From Mercenaria mercenaria (Eukaryota > Mollusca > Bivalvia > Venerida > Veneridae): a stretch of DNA of 64,000 nucleotides. The stretch lies in the NCBI RefSeq assembly GCF_021730395.1, contig NC_069375.1, positions 64,259,501 through 64,323,500 on the forward strand, written 5' to 3'. Both the position numbers and the translations under genes were made by a program. Below the pieces are notes generated by a model. The model saw only the letters and a program-made list of their open reading frames with translations, ran no database searches and had not been told where the DNA came from. Positions 13,015 through 23,607 of the stretch are shown one piece after another; position 1 is the first letter of the stretch, and the number at the start of each line of letters is the position of its first letter.

Positions 13015-14365
13015 TATATGTTCTTCAGTACATGTAACAGTAGTTCTGATTAGGATCCATCCAAAACTTACCATGTGTATAATGTTTGCTTGTTTTCTAC
13101 ATAGTCTATACCATATCTCGATTTGGTTTTTCGGTGGAGAAAACCTTAACGTGCCTTTAAGATTGATCACAAGCCGGTGCGCCATGCTAATTGACAAATG
13201 CGTAATTCCAAATATTAACTAATGCAAAAATCTGTTTGTCAAATGCTTTTAAAATGTCTATATTGATTGTCAAACGGTATTTATTAGATGATAAATGCTT
13301 TAGCTGTTTATTTCGAAATGCTGAGCATTATAATAATTATGTCAAATGCTTATTGCTGAGTGCGTATTAAATAGTGGATGAATTTTAGAGTAACAGGTTC
13401 GGTCCCATGTTCCCATGACTGATGGAAAATTAAATTACACCAAATTAGACGCGTAGAACATTATATATTTTCAAACAATTAAAATTCACATCTATAAGGG
13501 TAAGATATATAAACCAGTAATTCATAAAGTTAAAGAATTTTACGATAAGCATTTATCATTTGGTAATAAGCATTAGCTTTTTAACATTTTACATTTAGCA
13601 TTAGGTATATGACATGGTTTGTAGCATTTAACATTAAGTGTAAGTATTTGGCATATAGCTCTAGGTTACTGGAATTTAGCATGAACTATTTGCCATTTAG
13701 CATTTGGCAGTTAGCATGGCACATCATCCTCTCACAAAAGAACATACACATGTATTATCAATAATAAGCGAATAGTCCTGAATTACAAGTTATCTCCCTT
13801 CAGCTGTAAAAGAATACAGATATACCCAGAGTTTTTACCAGGAAAATCATTAATTATGTCAAATATGTTTTTTACTGTAAGAAACATCCGTACAATTCTT
13901 CTCGGAAGGTATCTCTAAAATAATATTAGACTTATATTATGTCCTCGGGTTGTTATTCAGAGGCGGTTTTTACAAAATGCTTATAGGTAATACAACTGCA
14001 GTTGTCGCAATTTATCCATTTGAATTACATATAAATCTTTCTGTATCCCTTCACCAAAAAGATTAATTTTGAAGTATTAACTTTAAATGTAAAAAATACT
14101 CATCAAATATATCTAAATTGACTAAGTATATAAACTACATGTGTTTGTGGAGTTACATTCACAATTAATTGGCATATATAGCTGTACTTTGTTATAATAA
14201 ACTATTAGAAACGATACATTTTTATACTGAATTTTTCTGGTATATCAGCGAAATATTCCTGTATCTTTTCGGTGCTGGAAAAGCTCTCCTTACATCTCTG
14301 GACTCGTGCTTTAATTTATGAATGAATGCATAAATCCAAACGCTAATGTGATAGAATAAAGTGCT

Positions 14366-14458
14366 ACATCTTATCTCGAGCGATCAACAACTTATCTCGT
14401 GCGCACGACATCTTATCTCGAGCGATGAACATCTTATCTCGAGCGCACGACATCTTAT
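14366..14458 (-). repeat. 21-bp-unit satellite, short array
   Basis: About four units alternating CATCTTATCTCGAGCGATCAA and CATCTTATCTCGTGCGCACGA. Opposite orientation to the longer array at 15,008. Confidence 0.8.
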
Positions 14459-15007
14459 TTATATATATTAATGCCCTTTGTGCGTATTTAGGTCATCAGT
14501 AAAACATACGGACAAGTTGATAATTAGGGTTCCTCCTATTCAAACGTTATTCGGACTCCCCACATATATATGTACAAGTTTATCATATTATTTGGGAGAG
14601 CAGTGCACATAATTGGTCATCATATCTTCAAAAGTAAATGAACATAAGCAGTGAAGCTTTCTGCATGTTAGAATAGCAACAAAATGCAGTTCAACTGATA
14701 AATTCGCGCAGAATAGTTATAAAATTGCATGCATGAATTAAGGGAAAACAAGGGAATTTTTTAATATATGGGCGAAGCCTTTATACTATATTTTTTTCTT
14801 GCCAAGGACTTAAATTTATTTCTTTGCGTCATCACTGATTTTTTGTTGCCTTTTTTACCAGTTTGCGTATTTAAATTATAACCCTGTAAACACGTGAAAC
14901 GGTTATATTAAAGTATAATCGAAACAAAAGCAAAAACGGTGGCAGACGTATGTTTTTACTGATGATCTGAATTCACACAAAAGGCCTTAATATAAATTGA
15001 TAAAATG

Positions 15008-15445
15008 TCATGCTCAAGATATGATGTTGATCGCTTAAGATAAGGTGTCGTGCCCTCGAGATAAGATGCTGATTGCTCGAGATAAGATGTCGTGCGCACG
15101 AGATAAGATGTTGATAGCTCAAGATAAGATGTCGTGCGCACGAGATAAGTTGTTGATCGCTCGAGATAAGATCTTGATCGCTCGATATAAGATGTTGATC
15201 GCTCAAGATAAGATGTCTTGTGCACGAGATAAGATGTTGATCCTCGAGATAAAATGTTGATCGCTCGACATAAGATGTCGTGCGCACGAGATAAGATGCT
15301 GATCGCTCGAGATAAGATGTCGTGTGCACGAGATAAGATGCTGATCGCTCAAGATAAGATCGCTCAAGATAGCTCAAGATAAGATGTGCGCACTAAATAA
15401 GATGTTGATCACTCAAGATAAGATGTCGTGCGCTCGAGATAATAT
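15008..15445 (+). repeat. 21-bp-unit satellite, long array
   Basis: About 20 units of GAGATAAGATGTTGATCGCTC alternating with GAGATAAGATGTCGTGCGCAC, so the higher-order period is 42 bp. Units differ by one to three bases. Because 42 divides by three, long open frames appear on both strands; they are by-products. Confidence 0.9.
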
Positions 15446-16161
15446 AATTTAGAAAAAAATAATTGCATCTCCTTAGCATACCACCGTACGAGTATCACAT
15501 TCCCTGAATTGCTGATCATTGAACAGTATTGTAAAATATATCTAAAACAAAGAAAATCTCGGTATGGATAACTTTATTGTTTCGCCCATAGACTGTTTAT
15601 CATAAAAAACATACTCAAAGGCCCAGTTTAATCATAGGCATTGTCTTTTTCATCCATCACCTGATGTTTTTGTTTTTCTTTAATATTTACAATTACTTTC
15701 TTACCCTCACAAACAACCAAAACTTTTCGGTTGAAATAGAACTTGAGCTTAAGTAGCCTATCAGATAGAATTCAGATTTGTCATTTGTCACAGCACAAAC
15801 CGGACAAAAATGAGCGTCCGACATCCAGCCAGAAAGTGTATGTACTTGAATGACGAGAGCACTTCCTACGACATTAAAAGTGAAGAATGTAACTGCATTA
15901 TAAGATACATAGTTTCGAACTTAGTTTCTCTCGAAGTCGAATCATAGGAACTCCATCTCTTTCGGGAGCTCATCGTCAGGTCCTTGCAATTCCCTATGTA
16001 ATGCAAATTGTTCGATTGCTCGAACTAAAAATGACTTGAACAGATTGTGTCGGTCTCCTCGAATTCGAGCGAACGAAGTTCGCCTGTACGTTTTATAAGT
16101 ACACAACAAAATTTTCATTTACAGAATAACAGTTAGCAACCGTTTCATATTACGACACAAT

Positions 16162-16427
16162 TTAACAGTTGTCCAATCTTCGGAATGTGAATAGGCTTAC
16201 TGATACTATATTTTGTAGAGGCAAATCTGCATTTTCAAAGACATAACACGATTGATAAAAGATGTGGTAGTAAGCAAGCCGGCAACTAAAGTTTTCTTCT
16301 ATGCATTTAAGTTGACAGTCTGTCGCATCTGTAATGTTTTGGTACTCAGCTAGGTTTCCTGACCAATTATATGGCCGCTGGTGTAACTTTCGTTCAAAAT
16401 GTCGCTTACATGGCCGTCCTCTTATCG
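16162..16427 (-). CDS. Minus-strand gene, terminal exon f (PAN/Apple-like domain)
   Basis: Acceptor CTTCTTTTTCAG, then 87 codons and a stop. Cysteines are spaced as in PAN/Apple units: one in RGRPCKRHF, then C-x3-C (DCQLKC), one after six residues (FSC), one after eleven more (QSC), and the last residue. The closing Cys immediately before the stop fits the family, where the first and last Cys pair. An internal GTAAGC at 16,200 could act as a donor but would remove the final Cys, so read-through to the stop is preferred. Confidence 0.66.
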
Positions 16428-19400
16428 CTGAAAAAGAAGCAAGCAATATTACTAGTTACTGAAGAGATTAAAATTGTAATACGTTTTCGTGGAGGACGTA
16501 TACATACTCCCTAAACAAACATCTGCCATAAATTTACTTTTTACATGTGCAATGTACTTAAGAAATGAAATATATTTTTTCGGTGTTCATGCAAATGAAC
16601 AACAGAATAGGATCGGCAAATCCATGAATCAAGCTAGCGGTTCATTTTTAATTTGCAGATCATATTTTGCCGTTCATTTCGCATGAACAACGAAAAACGT
16701 TTCATTTCTTACTTTTACATTATATTTCCTTTCCATTTGTAAACGAGATTGAATCATAAGTTGCAACATATAACTATTGGGCCGCGCCATGTGAAAACCA
16801 ACATAGTGCATTTGCGACCAGCATGGGTCCAGACCAGCCTGCGCATCCGCGCAGTCTGGTCAGGATCTACACTGTTCGCCTTCAAACCCTATTGCCACTA
16901 AAGAAACCGTTAGCGAACAGTATGGCTCCTGACCAGACTGCGCGGATGCGCAGGCAGGTCTGGATCCATGCCGGTCGCAAATGCACTATGTTGGTTTTCT
17001 CATGGTGCGGATCAAGTTTTAATTAATCAGTGTTCCTGAATATTATTTCTGTACAGACTTGTTCTCCATCTGCCTCTCCGCCATCTCGTCCGCCAAATCG
17101 AAAAGAAAAAAAATCCTCTATCTTGGTTTGAACTTAACTCCTCTGACTGTCCTTTCAAGTGCTCTGTCTATTAAGTGAACTGGGTGTGCTTCCTGTAAGC
17201 CTCGTAGCTAGGGCATGAGACTATTTATCGTGAGGTCGCGAGTTCGATCTCCGTCCGAAGAGCTCGTTTTAGTGACGGTTAGACAGAAATCAGTGTCTCT
17301 GGAGCTAATTGTTGTCAAACACTTAACAAAATCAATCAGCCGATCGACAAATAAACTAATCAGTCAATTAAACAAAAACAAAAACAAAATATAAGTAACA
17401 TCCTTACGTGCTGGACCACCGCCTCGCTGTTGGTGGAATCTTTCGATATAAAATCCATCATTATCTTCCTTGTGTATGGATACAAACGTGAAGTTGCCAA
17501 GGTCAGCCTTTATTTCAGTGAACTGGCTGGAGTATGCCACTTGAATCCGAGTTATCTAATTATGTGAAGAAAAATTGAGATTTCATTCTCAAAAGAACTC
17601 TTATCTTGCACACTTGAGCTATCCACTAGAATTTCATAGGGAATCAGCGGCGCAATGGTCAGCAGGTTGGACTACAACGCCAGAGGTCCGGGTTTCCGGG
17701 TTCGATTCCCTGTTGCGGTTGATGTCCCGACTAGTTTCCACTGCTGGGGGATTTACTTATATTGGTACTGTCTCCAGCAGTATTGGCCTAGACTGGATGC
17801 TGGGGAGGTAAATATGACACCTGCCGTGGTTTCTGCTGGAAATAAGTTATTCGACCATTCTCGGGTGGGTCTTGCGTCGACTACCAACGTTAAACGAGAA
17901 ACTGTACCTTTACCTTTTAAAACTTGATTTGCAATATACATCAGGAAGCATGCAAGCCGTAACGACAATCGGCAATTTCCGTGCGATTTCGTATTCTCAT
18001 CGTTTTTTTTCGGCATTCTTCGGCCGTAAACGTAGTTCATACGAGCAGCTGTGTTACACATACGGAATCAAACGGAAATTACCGACTATCTTTACGGTCC
18101 ACTGACTTAAAATAAACAAATGAGCCGCACCATGAGAAAACAAACATAGTGCGTTTGCGACCAGCATGAATCCAGACCAGCCTGCCCATCCGTGCAGTCT
18201 GGCCAGGATCCATGCTGTTCGCTTTCAAAGCCTATTGCATTTAGAGAAATCGTTAGCGAAGATTCGAGCAGTCTTGGTCTGGATCCATGCTGGTCATAAA
18301 TGCAGTATGTCGGTTTTCTCATGGTGCGGCTCAAATACCTCTCCAACATTTGCTGAATTTACTTCATATTGTCTCACGTCGTTGTCGGTCGACACTGTTC
18401 TATCAAGTTGAAGTACAACACGAGACTGCAAAGATCCTTGAAGGAAAACATAAACAGGCGATCTCTCCCCTCCGCCCTTTATATGTATTCTATACTGAAC
18501 ATCTGCAGGAATATATATATATATATATATATATATTATGAAACATTTATTAGTGATGAGAATTTGACAAGCATACATGTACAAGAAAGTATAGATGCAG
18601 GATGACAACCTGACGGTGAGCCATAAAATTTATTTATTTATTTTGTTGGGTTTAACGTCGCACCGATACAATTATAGGTCATATGGCGACTTTCCAGCTT
18701 TGATTGTGGAGGAAGACCGCAGGTGCCCCTCCGTGCATTATTTCATCACGAGCGGGCACCTGTAGAACCACCGACCTTCCGTAAACTAGCTGGATGCTTT
18801 CCTCACATGAAGAATTCCACACCCCGAGTGAGGCTTGAACCCACATCGATGAGGGGCAAGTGATTTGAAGTCAGCCACCTTAACCACTCGGCCCCGGAGG
18901 CCCCGAGGAGCCATAAAATGCGTTGGCTCTAGTAAAGTTGCATGTCGATACTTTTTAAGACAGTTCGATAGTTAAGACAGTATAAATGCAGGAGGATACT
19001 TTTATAGCAAAAAATGCCTGTAAAAATACAAGTCTAAAATTTGGCGATAGTACAGATGAAGAAATATAATTTGACAATAGTACTCATTTTGGACGTTAAT
19101 CTGACCATAGTGCAAGTTTGCAAGAATTTTATTGTACCTCGGAAAATAAAAAAAAAAGTATATTACTATTTCTCATGTTTGGAACTGCTTAATGTTCTAG
19201 CAGGAGATGGTCAATAAATTCCGCGGCACCAAGCTAATGTGAGATTTATTTGAAATACAGTTAAATCTGAATTACTGTAAGCAAACTTAACACACGAAAA
19301 ACATTTACTTGCCACATTACTCCTTATCATGCTGGACTAGACTGATTCTGCCTTTGCGACCAGTGTAGATCATGATCAGCCTGCACGTCCGTGCAGTCTC

Positions 19401-22083
19401 ATGATCTGCGCTGCTCGGCATTCAGTCAGTATCTTTTTTGGTAAGCAACCCCTTTAACAGTCAACATTTGGTCCTGTCCAAATTGAAAGGTGTACAAGTT
19501 CTTTATAGCAGTATTGTGTTAAACATTTAGGATATGCAGCACCAGTTTTAAACTTTATGTTATTGTAATAACAAAATGTTGTGTTAATTTCCATAAAAGA
19601 ATTAGCAGACTACTCGCTTTCGAGGCAAATTGGAAAATGTTCCTTTTTCTTATCAAATCGCCCATATCTGCATTCCGAGGAAAATTCACCTAGATATGTT
19701 TGCGTTGAATTAACATACAGCTCAAACTCTCCTTTGGTCTTCTTTGGGCAAAGCACTCTAACCTAAAATTGTTATTCTATTGAATTTCATTTAAAAAAGA
19801 AATTTTGAGTATTTCATTGATATTACTGTATGCCGACATCGAAACATACTGTTTTTCACAGAAATTGAATTATGTTACATATAAATCTGACAGGAATCAT
19901 TTCATTCCGTTGGAAGACACTGAAATACTAACCGCAAAAAATATAAAAGATCAGTTTTTTTCACAGGTTTGATCTTTGTTCATTCGTAAAACCACAAACA
20001 CATCCTTATTTCTATAACTGTAATACCGTAACTGTTGCTAAAGAAATAAAGAGATAAATAATGACATTTTTTCTTTCACTTAAAAACTTGTATCACACAA
20101 AAACTGTTTGGTTGCGCCAAAACAAATGAAAATAAAGGAATGTTAATGTTACTTGATATTATCTAAGCTAATATTCCAGTGACTTTGTCGCCATCAAAAT
20201 TCCGAATGAGTTGGTGAAAATTAGTCTAGAAATAAAGTCTCATACTTTAGCTTTTATCAAAATTGGAGTTTAAGTACTGTGCTTAAGAAACCATCAAAAA
20301 TTCTCAGGCGTAGCCATTTCCAGCTATTATTTTAAGTTATTGAAATAAGATGCCTATTGTTCTGAGACTCACAGTATGTTTAGAGTTCAACCCCTTTACA
20401 ACGCTTTCGTCTTTGATTGTGTGACAAATTGGGGATTCCATTGCACATACCTCTTCGATCTCCCCCAAAAGACGCACAAGTTTGATATTTGTTCTGTAAC
20501 AACTTCGTCGTGAACTTAATAGTGTTCCCTTTGGTGCTTTGACTTCTGCAGTCGTCGGGTTACATACATTCAAGATCATATGGGCTTTGATATTACAGTT
20601 GTGTTTCACAATTTCTACCTATGGTGCCTGTTACGTATGTAAGAGATTCACCAAGTGTGAAGCAATTTTATCTTAACTGTGTTGTAAAATGAATGAATGG
20701 TGTTAGAGGCTCAGGTTCGAGCCTGTTAACAAGATTATATTCCATTTTGACACTGACCGTTCAAGGCGATGCCTTGTTGTGTTCTGTCTTCGTGTCTTCT
20801 TATTACTTATTTGTTACTTTTACTGCGTGTGTTTGTGTTAATGTGTACATGTGCTCATGCTCAGCCGCAGTGTACGTGATTACGTTTAAATATACCCAGA
20901 TGTAAATCTTGAGTGCTGTATGGGCGGCTGTGTTCCTTGCATGTGACATTTACTGTTGGACTTTTGACCTTGTTTTCATGCGTCAATTTCATGAAGTCTG
21001 TGCAAAAAATGTGGGTTTTAACAATATTCAAAATGGCAATTTAGACAATATAATCTTGGAACGTTTTAAAGATAATGCCGATTATCTAAATTTTGCAATA
21101 GTGTGTATATTTCATGGAAATTGTTTACGAAACGTAGCTTGTAGTTTCTAACGATGTGTTAGCAATGGGGCATATCATATTTCTTCTCATGATATTCTAG
21201 TCTAGTATAACTGTTTAAGAAATAGCATTTCTTTTTGCGTTTACATTATGATAGTTTGAACTCATTTCATGGTATCATAAATAACTGGTTTAGTGATAAA
21301 TAGCCACTCTTATTGCCGAATATTTCTGTCGAGGTGACATTTAAAGATTATCTTCGGGGCCTATTTGTAAACTGCCACAATCTGTGTATGTGTAGCAGTA
21401 TTTAATTTGTCTGTAGATATAATAAACAGCTGTACTTTCTTAATGTTTCTATTTAAGATTACTAAAGAAATTTTGTTGTGCCCAGCATGTTAGACAATTC
21501 CGCCCAACTGAAGGACAATATTGAGAGCAATATTGCCTACCATGGTTTCTAGTACGTCTTACAGAAATAAATCAAAATATGTGGCCTCTTAAGTGTTGAC
21601 AATTTGAAAGGTAAGTGAAAATTAAAACATTATCAAAATGCATTATATGGGCATTTTAAGTAGTGTCAAAACATAAAGCATAACTAATAAATATAGGGCG
21701 TTTATGTATTATGTAAATCCATGTTGACACTTAACAATAATGCTTTGTTTGCACATGACAACAATAACAGGCAAATATATTTGTATGCCATAGGATTCAT
21801 GTTGTGGATTCAATACGGATCAACGGTCGGTCTATTCATTGCGGGAGTGATTTGTCACGATTGATCATCAATATATCTTTATGCAACTAACATCAAAATT
21901 TATGTTTTCTTTAGCGTGGGGTTAGAAATTTAAGTTTGATATGCATTCAATCTACATCAACTGTTTCTCTGATAACAATTACCTTCCTTCCATGGTCTAT
22001 ATACTGACCGGCAGCGACTCTACCTCTACTAGATCGATGATATGTGTATACATTATTTGGGTATCCAGAAAAGAAGCAGTTTT
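16162..22083 (-). CDS. Multi-exon secreted-type protein with PLAT-like and PAN/Apple-like domains (5' end missing)
   Basis: Six minus-strand segments with GT-AG borders chain without a phase clash: 22083-21983, 20618-20451, 19762-19690, 18502-18339, 17555-17408 and 16427-16162, about 306 residues plus a missing N-terminus. Seen: a cysteine-bearing N-terminal part of unknown fold; then strands from VQYRIHIKGG through VGEITRIQVAY to DGFYIERF, in the order and spacing of a PLAT/LH2 beta-sandwich, whose family consensus has a DLGEI-type strand at that point; then a C-terminal unit with six cysteines ending on Cys directly before the stop, as in PAN/Apple modules, which bind protein or carbohydrate. 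Secretion is inferred from the cysteines and NxS/T sites (ENFS, NITD, VNST), since no signal peptide exon was found. The joining of the third and fourth exons is the least certain step. I do not recognise the orthologue. Confidence 0.68.
16553..16715 (+). mobile_element. Palindromic MITE, AAGAAATGAAA-terminal family
   Basis: AGAAATGAAATATATTTTTT at the left and TTTCATTTCTTA at the right; inner arms GGTGTTCATGCAAATGAAC and GTTCATTTCGCATGAAC. Same family as 35,196-35,336, here with a longer, diverged centre. Confidence 0.68.
16778..17014 (+). mobile_element. Palindromic MITE, TGAGCCG-terminal family
   Basis: The fullest copy, about 237 bp. The left arm GCGACCAGCATGGGTCCAG and the right arm TGGATCCATGCCGGTCGC pair almost throughout, with CAGCCTGCGCATCCGCGCAG inside. 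Lies in the intron between exons f and e of the minus-strand gene. Confidence 0.75.
17193..17395 (+). mobile_element. tRNA-headed SINE, second family
   Basis: Head CGTAGCTAGGGCATGAGACT and B box GAGTTCGATCTCC; body TTAGACAGAAATCAGTGTCT; tail of CAATCAGCC and AAACAAAAAC units. Located between exons f and e of the minus-strand gene. Confidence 0.62.
17408..17555 (-). CDS. Minus-strand gene, exon e (second half of PLAT-like domain)
   Basis: Acceptor CATAATTAG after a T-rich tract, donor GTAAGG; 49 codons, phase 0 to 1. Encodes ITRIQVAYSS, NFTFVSIHKE and DGFYIERF; the first strand completes the motif begun in exon d. The split codon with the next exon gives Pro. Confidence 0.66.
17634..17927 (+). 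mobile_element. tRNA-headed SINE
   Basis: A tRNA-like head with an A-box region (GCGCAATGGTCAGCAGG) and B box GGTTCGATTCC, then a body ending CGTCGACTACCAACGTTAAA and a tail of ACCTTT units. About 290 bp, sense on the plus strand, in an intron of the minus-strand gene. Confidence 0.72.
17955..18105 (+). repeat. Dispersed repeat with CGGCAATTTCCGT core
   Basis: CGTAACGACAATCGGCAATT, GGCATTCTTCGGCCGTAAAC and GGAAATTACCGAC show it belongs to the same group as 59,155 and 54,305. Lies between a SINE and a MITE in an intron of the minus-strand gene. Confidence 0.45.
18121..18333 (+). mobile_element. Palindromic MITE abutting a splice donor
   Basis: Termini TGAGCCGCACCATGAG and CTCATGGTGCGGCTCA. 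On the minus strand it begins at intron base 6 after the donor of exon d, leaving only GTATT of the earlier intron start. Confidence 0.78.
18339..18502 (-). CDS. Minus-strand gene, exon d (first half of PLAT-like domain)
   Basis: Acceptor TTCCTGCAG, donor GTATTT; 54 codons, phase 1 to 0. Encodes VQYRIHIKGG, VYVFLQG and VRQYEVNSANVGE: three beta strands and the turn before the LGEI-type strand. Its donor lies five bases from the end of a MITE, and a (TA)n microsatellite sits just before its acceptor. Confidence 0.62.
18622..18905 (-). mobile_element. tRNA-headed SINE, third family, near full length
   Basis: Read on the minus strand: head GGCCGAGTGGTTAAGG (A box) and GGGTTCAAGCCTCAC (B box), then a body with TTCATGTGAGGAAAGCATCC and GACCTATAATTGTATCGG, ending in GACGTTAAACCC and an AAATAAATAAAT tail. 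Recognised as a common bivalve repeat. Confidence 0.75.
19321..19512 (+). mobile_element. Decayed piggyBac-type MITE
   Basis: Starts TCCTTATCATGCTGGAC after TTAC; core GCGACCAGTGTAGATCATG and CAGCCTGCACGTCCGTGCAG; the 3' end is shortened. It sits in the intron between exons d and c of the minus-strand gene. Confidence 0.62.
19690..19762 (-). CDS. Minus-strand gene, exon c (3' border uncertain)
   Basis: Acceptor CAATTTTAG, phase 0, starts VRVLCPKKTKGEF. Ending at the donor CTAG|GTGAAT gives phase 1, which is what the next exon needs. The frame stays open for another 26 codons, to a TAG at about 19,610, and that stretch has two more cysteines and looks coding, so a longer form or an alternative terminal exon is possible. 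A later donor (GA|GTAGTC) would give the wrong phase for the next exon. Confidence 0.5.
20451..20618 (-). CDS. Minus-strand gene, exon b
   Basis: Acceptor ACCATAG, donor GTATGT; 56 codons, phase 0 at both ends, starting VEIVKHNCNIKAHM. Three cysteines. The open frame runs past the donor but loses its character there. The domain is not recognised. Confidence 0.62.
21983..22083 (-). CDS. Minus-strand gene, exon a (first one found)
   Basis: Acceptor TTATTTTCAG and donor GTAATT flank 33 codons read in phase 1 to 0 (NCFFSGYPNN at the start, DHGRK at the end). The incoming phase of 1 proves at least one upstream exon, presumably with the start codon and a signal peptide; none could be picked out between 22,100 and 25,660. 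Confidence 0.6.
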
Positions 22084-22387
22084 CTGAAAATAAAGTAATT
22101 TTTAAAGTATCATGTTGACTTACGTTACTGAAAAACATTTAACTAACTTGAGGTAATAATTTATGTATGTCTGCTTTAGAAAATTGTGTAGCAAATGTTT
22201 CATTCGTTTACTGTGAACACGTTGTCTTCAACACTTGTTTAATTGAAACTATTGTCAAATATATTGATTTCCTTTTATTTTGACTTCTGACCGCAAAAGC
22301 ATTGTGTGTGTAAAAGATATTGAATGAAATTTGGAGCGGAAAGATCATAACAATCGTTTGGATTACATTAAGTTTTAGGTGTTTTAA

Positions 22388-23295
22388 AGAGAATTCCTAC
22401 AGCTTTTATGCGCATCGTTCTGCACAGCCGACACTATCTATGAAAAATTGAAGTGAAGTCAACATTTGTTGAAACATGTGACACACAATCTTAAATATGA
22501 GGAATCTTGAACAAAAATAACACTTCTCTGATAAGTTTTATCTGTAATCAAATGTTGATACTGGTATATATTGTATTGGCAAGTATCATGCCTGACATGT
22601 TTCATGCATTTGTGGCTGTGTTTTGACAGTGCATTTCAGTACAAACACAGTATTGTTCGTATAATGTTAGACAATTAATTTTGTATTGATAAGACAATAT
22701 CTTCTTTCAGATCATTTAGTATTCAATTATAGAAAGGATTAAGAATTTTTAAAACCTTTTTTTTACTTCTAGTAGATATAATCAAGCTGGTCAGGTTCGC
22801 GCCGTTTTTCGTCCGAACAGGTGTTGTATTCAAGCGCTCTTAACATACAATATAGCCTGGTGACCCGTATATTTTTGGCCATTTTTATGTTCACAATACA
22901 ATTATCTATATACAAGGAAAACAGAAAAAAATCTATGAAACAGTTTTTCTTAAAACTTTGAAAATTATTCTTTACTATGGGTATTTTTTATTGAAAAAAA
23001 AAATGTTTACAAAAGTGAATATGAAACAAGACATTTTTTTTCATTTGTACCCATTATTGTAATGATATACTATTACAAATATGACTAATATGATATAAAA
23101 TAAGTATATAATAAAATATGTAAAAAATAAACCTTATTGTGCTGTTTTGATGCATATTTTTGTTGGTATTAATTAAAAAGGCAAAAAATTATGAAAATGG
23201 TGGAAAATCGTGAGCAGTTTCAGCAACAGTGGGTGTGTTCAAAACGATTTTTCATAAAAACAAGCATGGTGACCCATCGATTTTATTTGTTCGTT
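22388..23295 (-). mobile_element. Truncated relative of the 982-bp TTAA element
   Basis: Starts AGAGAATTCCTACAGC after TTAA (22384-22387) and aligns, inverted, with 60,305-61,204 through landmarks such as GGTCAGGTTCGCGCCGT and GTTTCAGCAACAGTGGG. Past about 23,295 the similarity stops and the expected second end is not found. Confidence 0.7.
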
Positions 23296-23513
23296 GCCAT
23301 AACGGGTTCATTCAAAGTGCCATCGGGGGCATGTTGTCATCCTATGGAGACAGCTCTTGTTTAAAAAAAAACAATGAAAATACTGTAGAAAGGTGAAAGA
23401 AAAGCAAAAAGATGAAAAAAAGGTATAAATCATAAAAAAATATAAAAAAATATGTGTGGTTCGAATCTACAATTTCGGTCAAAATTTCCGTACCGCAGCT
23501 GAGTTTGGTGGTT

Positions 23514-23607
23514 GGGCGTTTTAGCTCAGTCGGTAGCGCGTCAGTCTCATAATCACTAAGACCACAGAGTTATCTGAAGGACGTGAGTTCGATCCTCACC
23601 CGGGGCA
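23514..23607 (+). pseudogene. tRNA-Met-like pseudogene with intron
   Basis: From the D-arm 3' side onward it matches the gene at 41,513, including the CAT anticodon, a 20-base insert of almost the same sequence, the T arm and the flank CACATACTTTTT. The 5' acceptor strand and D-arm start (GGGCGTTTTAGCTCAG) differ, so five of seven acceptor pairs are lost. It looks like a chimera or a heavily mutated copy and is unlikely to make a working tRNA. Confidence 0.7.

Larger units (their letters stand above)
13015..16160. other. Non-coding stretch around the satellites
   Basis: 13,200-13,730 is loosely repetitive with many AATGCTTA, CATTTAGCATT and AAATGCT words. The rest, apart from the arrays at 14,366 and 15,008, shows nothing recognisable; its 3' part would hold the 3' UTR and downstream flank of the minus-strand gene. 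Confidence 0.45.

Noticed and set aside
14956-15377. Overlapping frames with repeated SYLERS and YLVRTT units
   Set aside because: Pure by-product of the 42-bp satellite, open on several frames and both strands.
17575-17927. 78- and 90-codon frames on the plus strand
   Set aside because: Both lie inside a tRNA-headed SINE.
20909-21151. 80-codon plus-strand frame inside an intron of the minus-strand gene
   Set aside because: No recognisable domain or splice sites and composition like the surrounding DNA; left as unproven.
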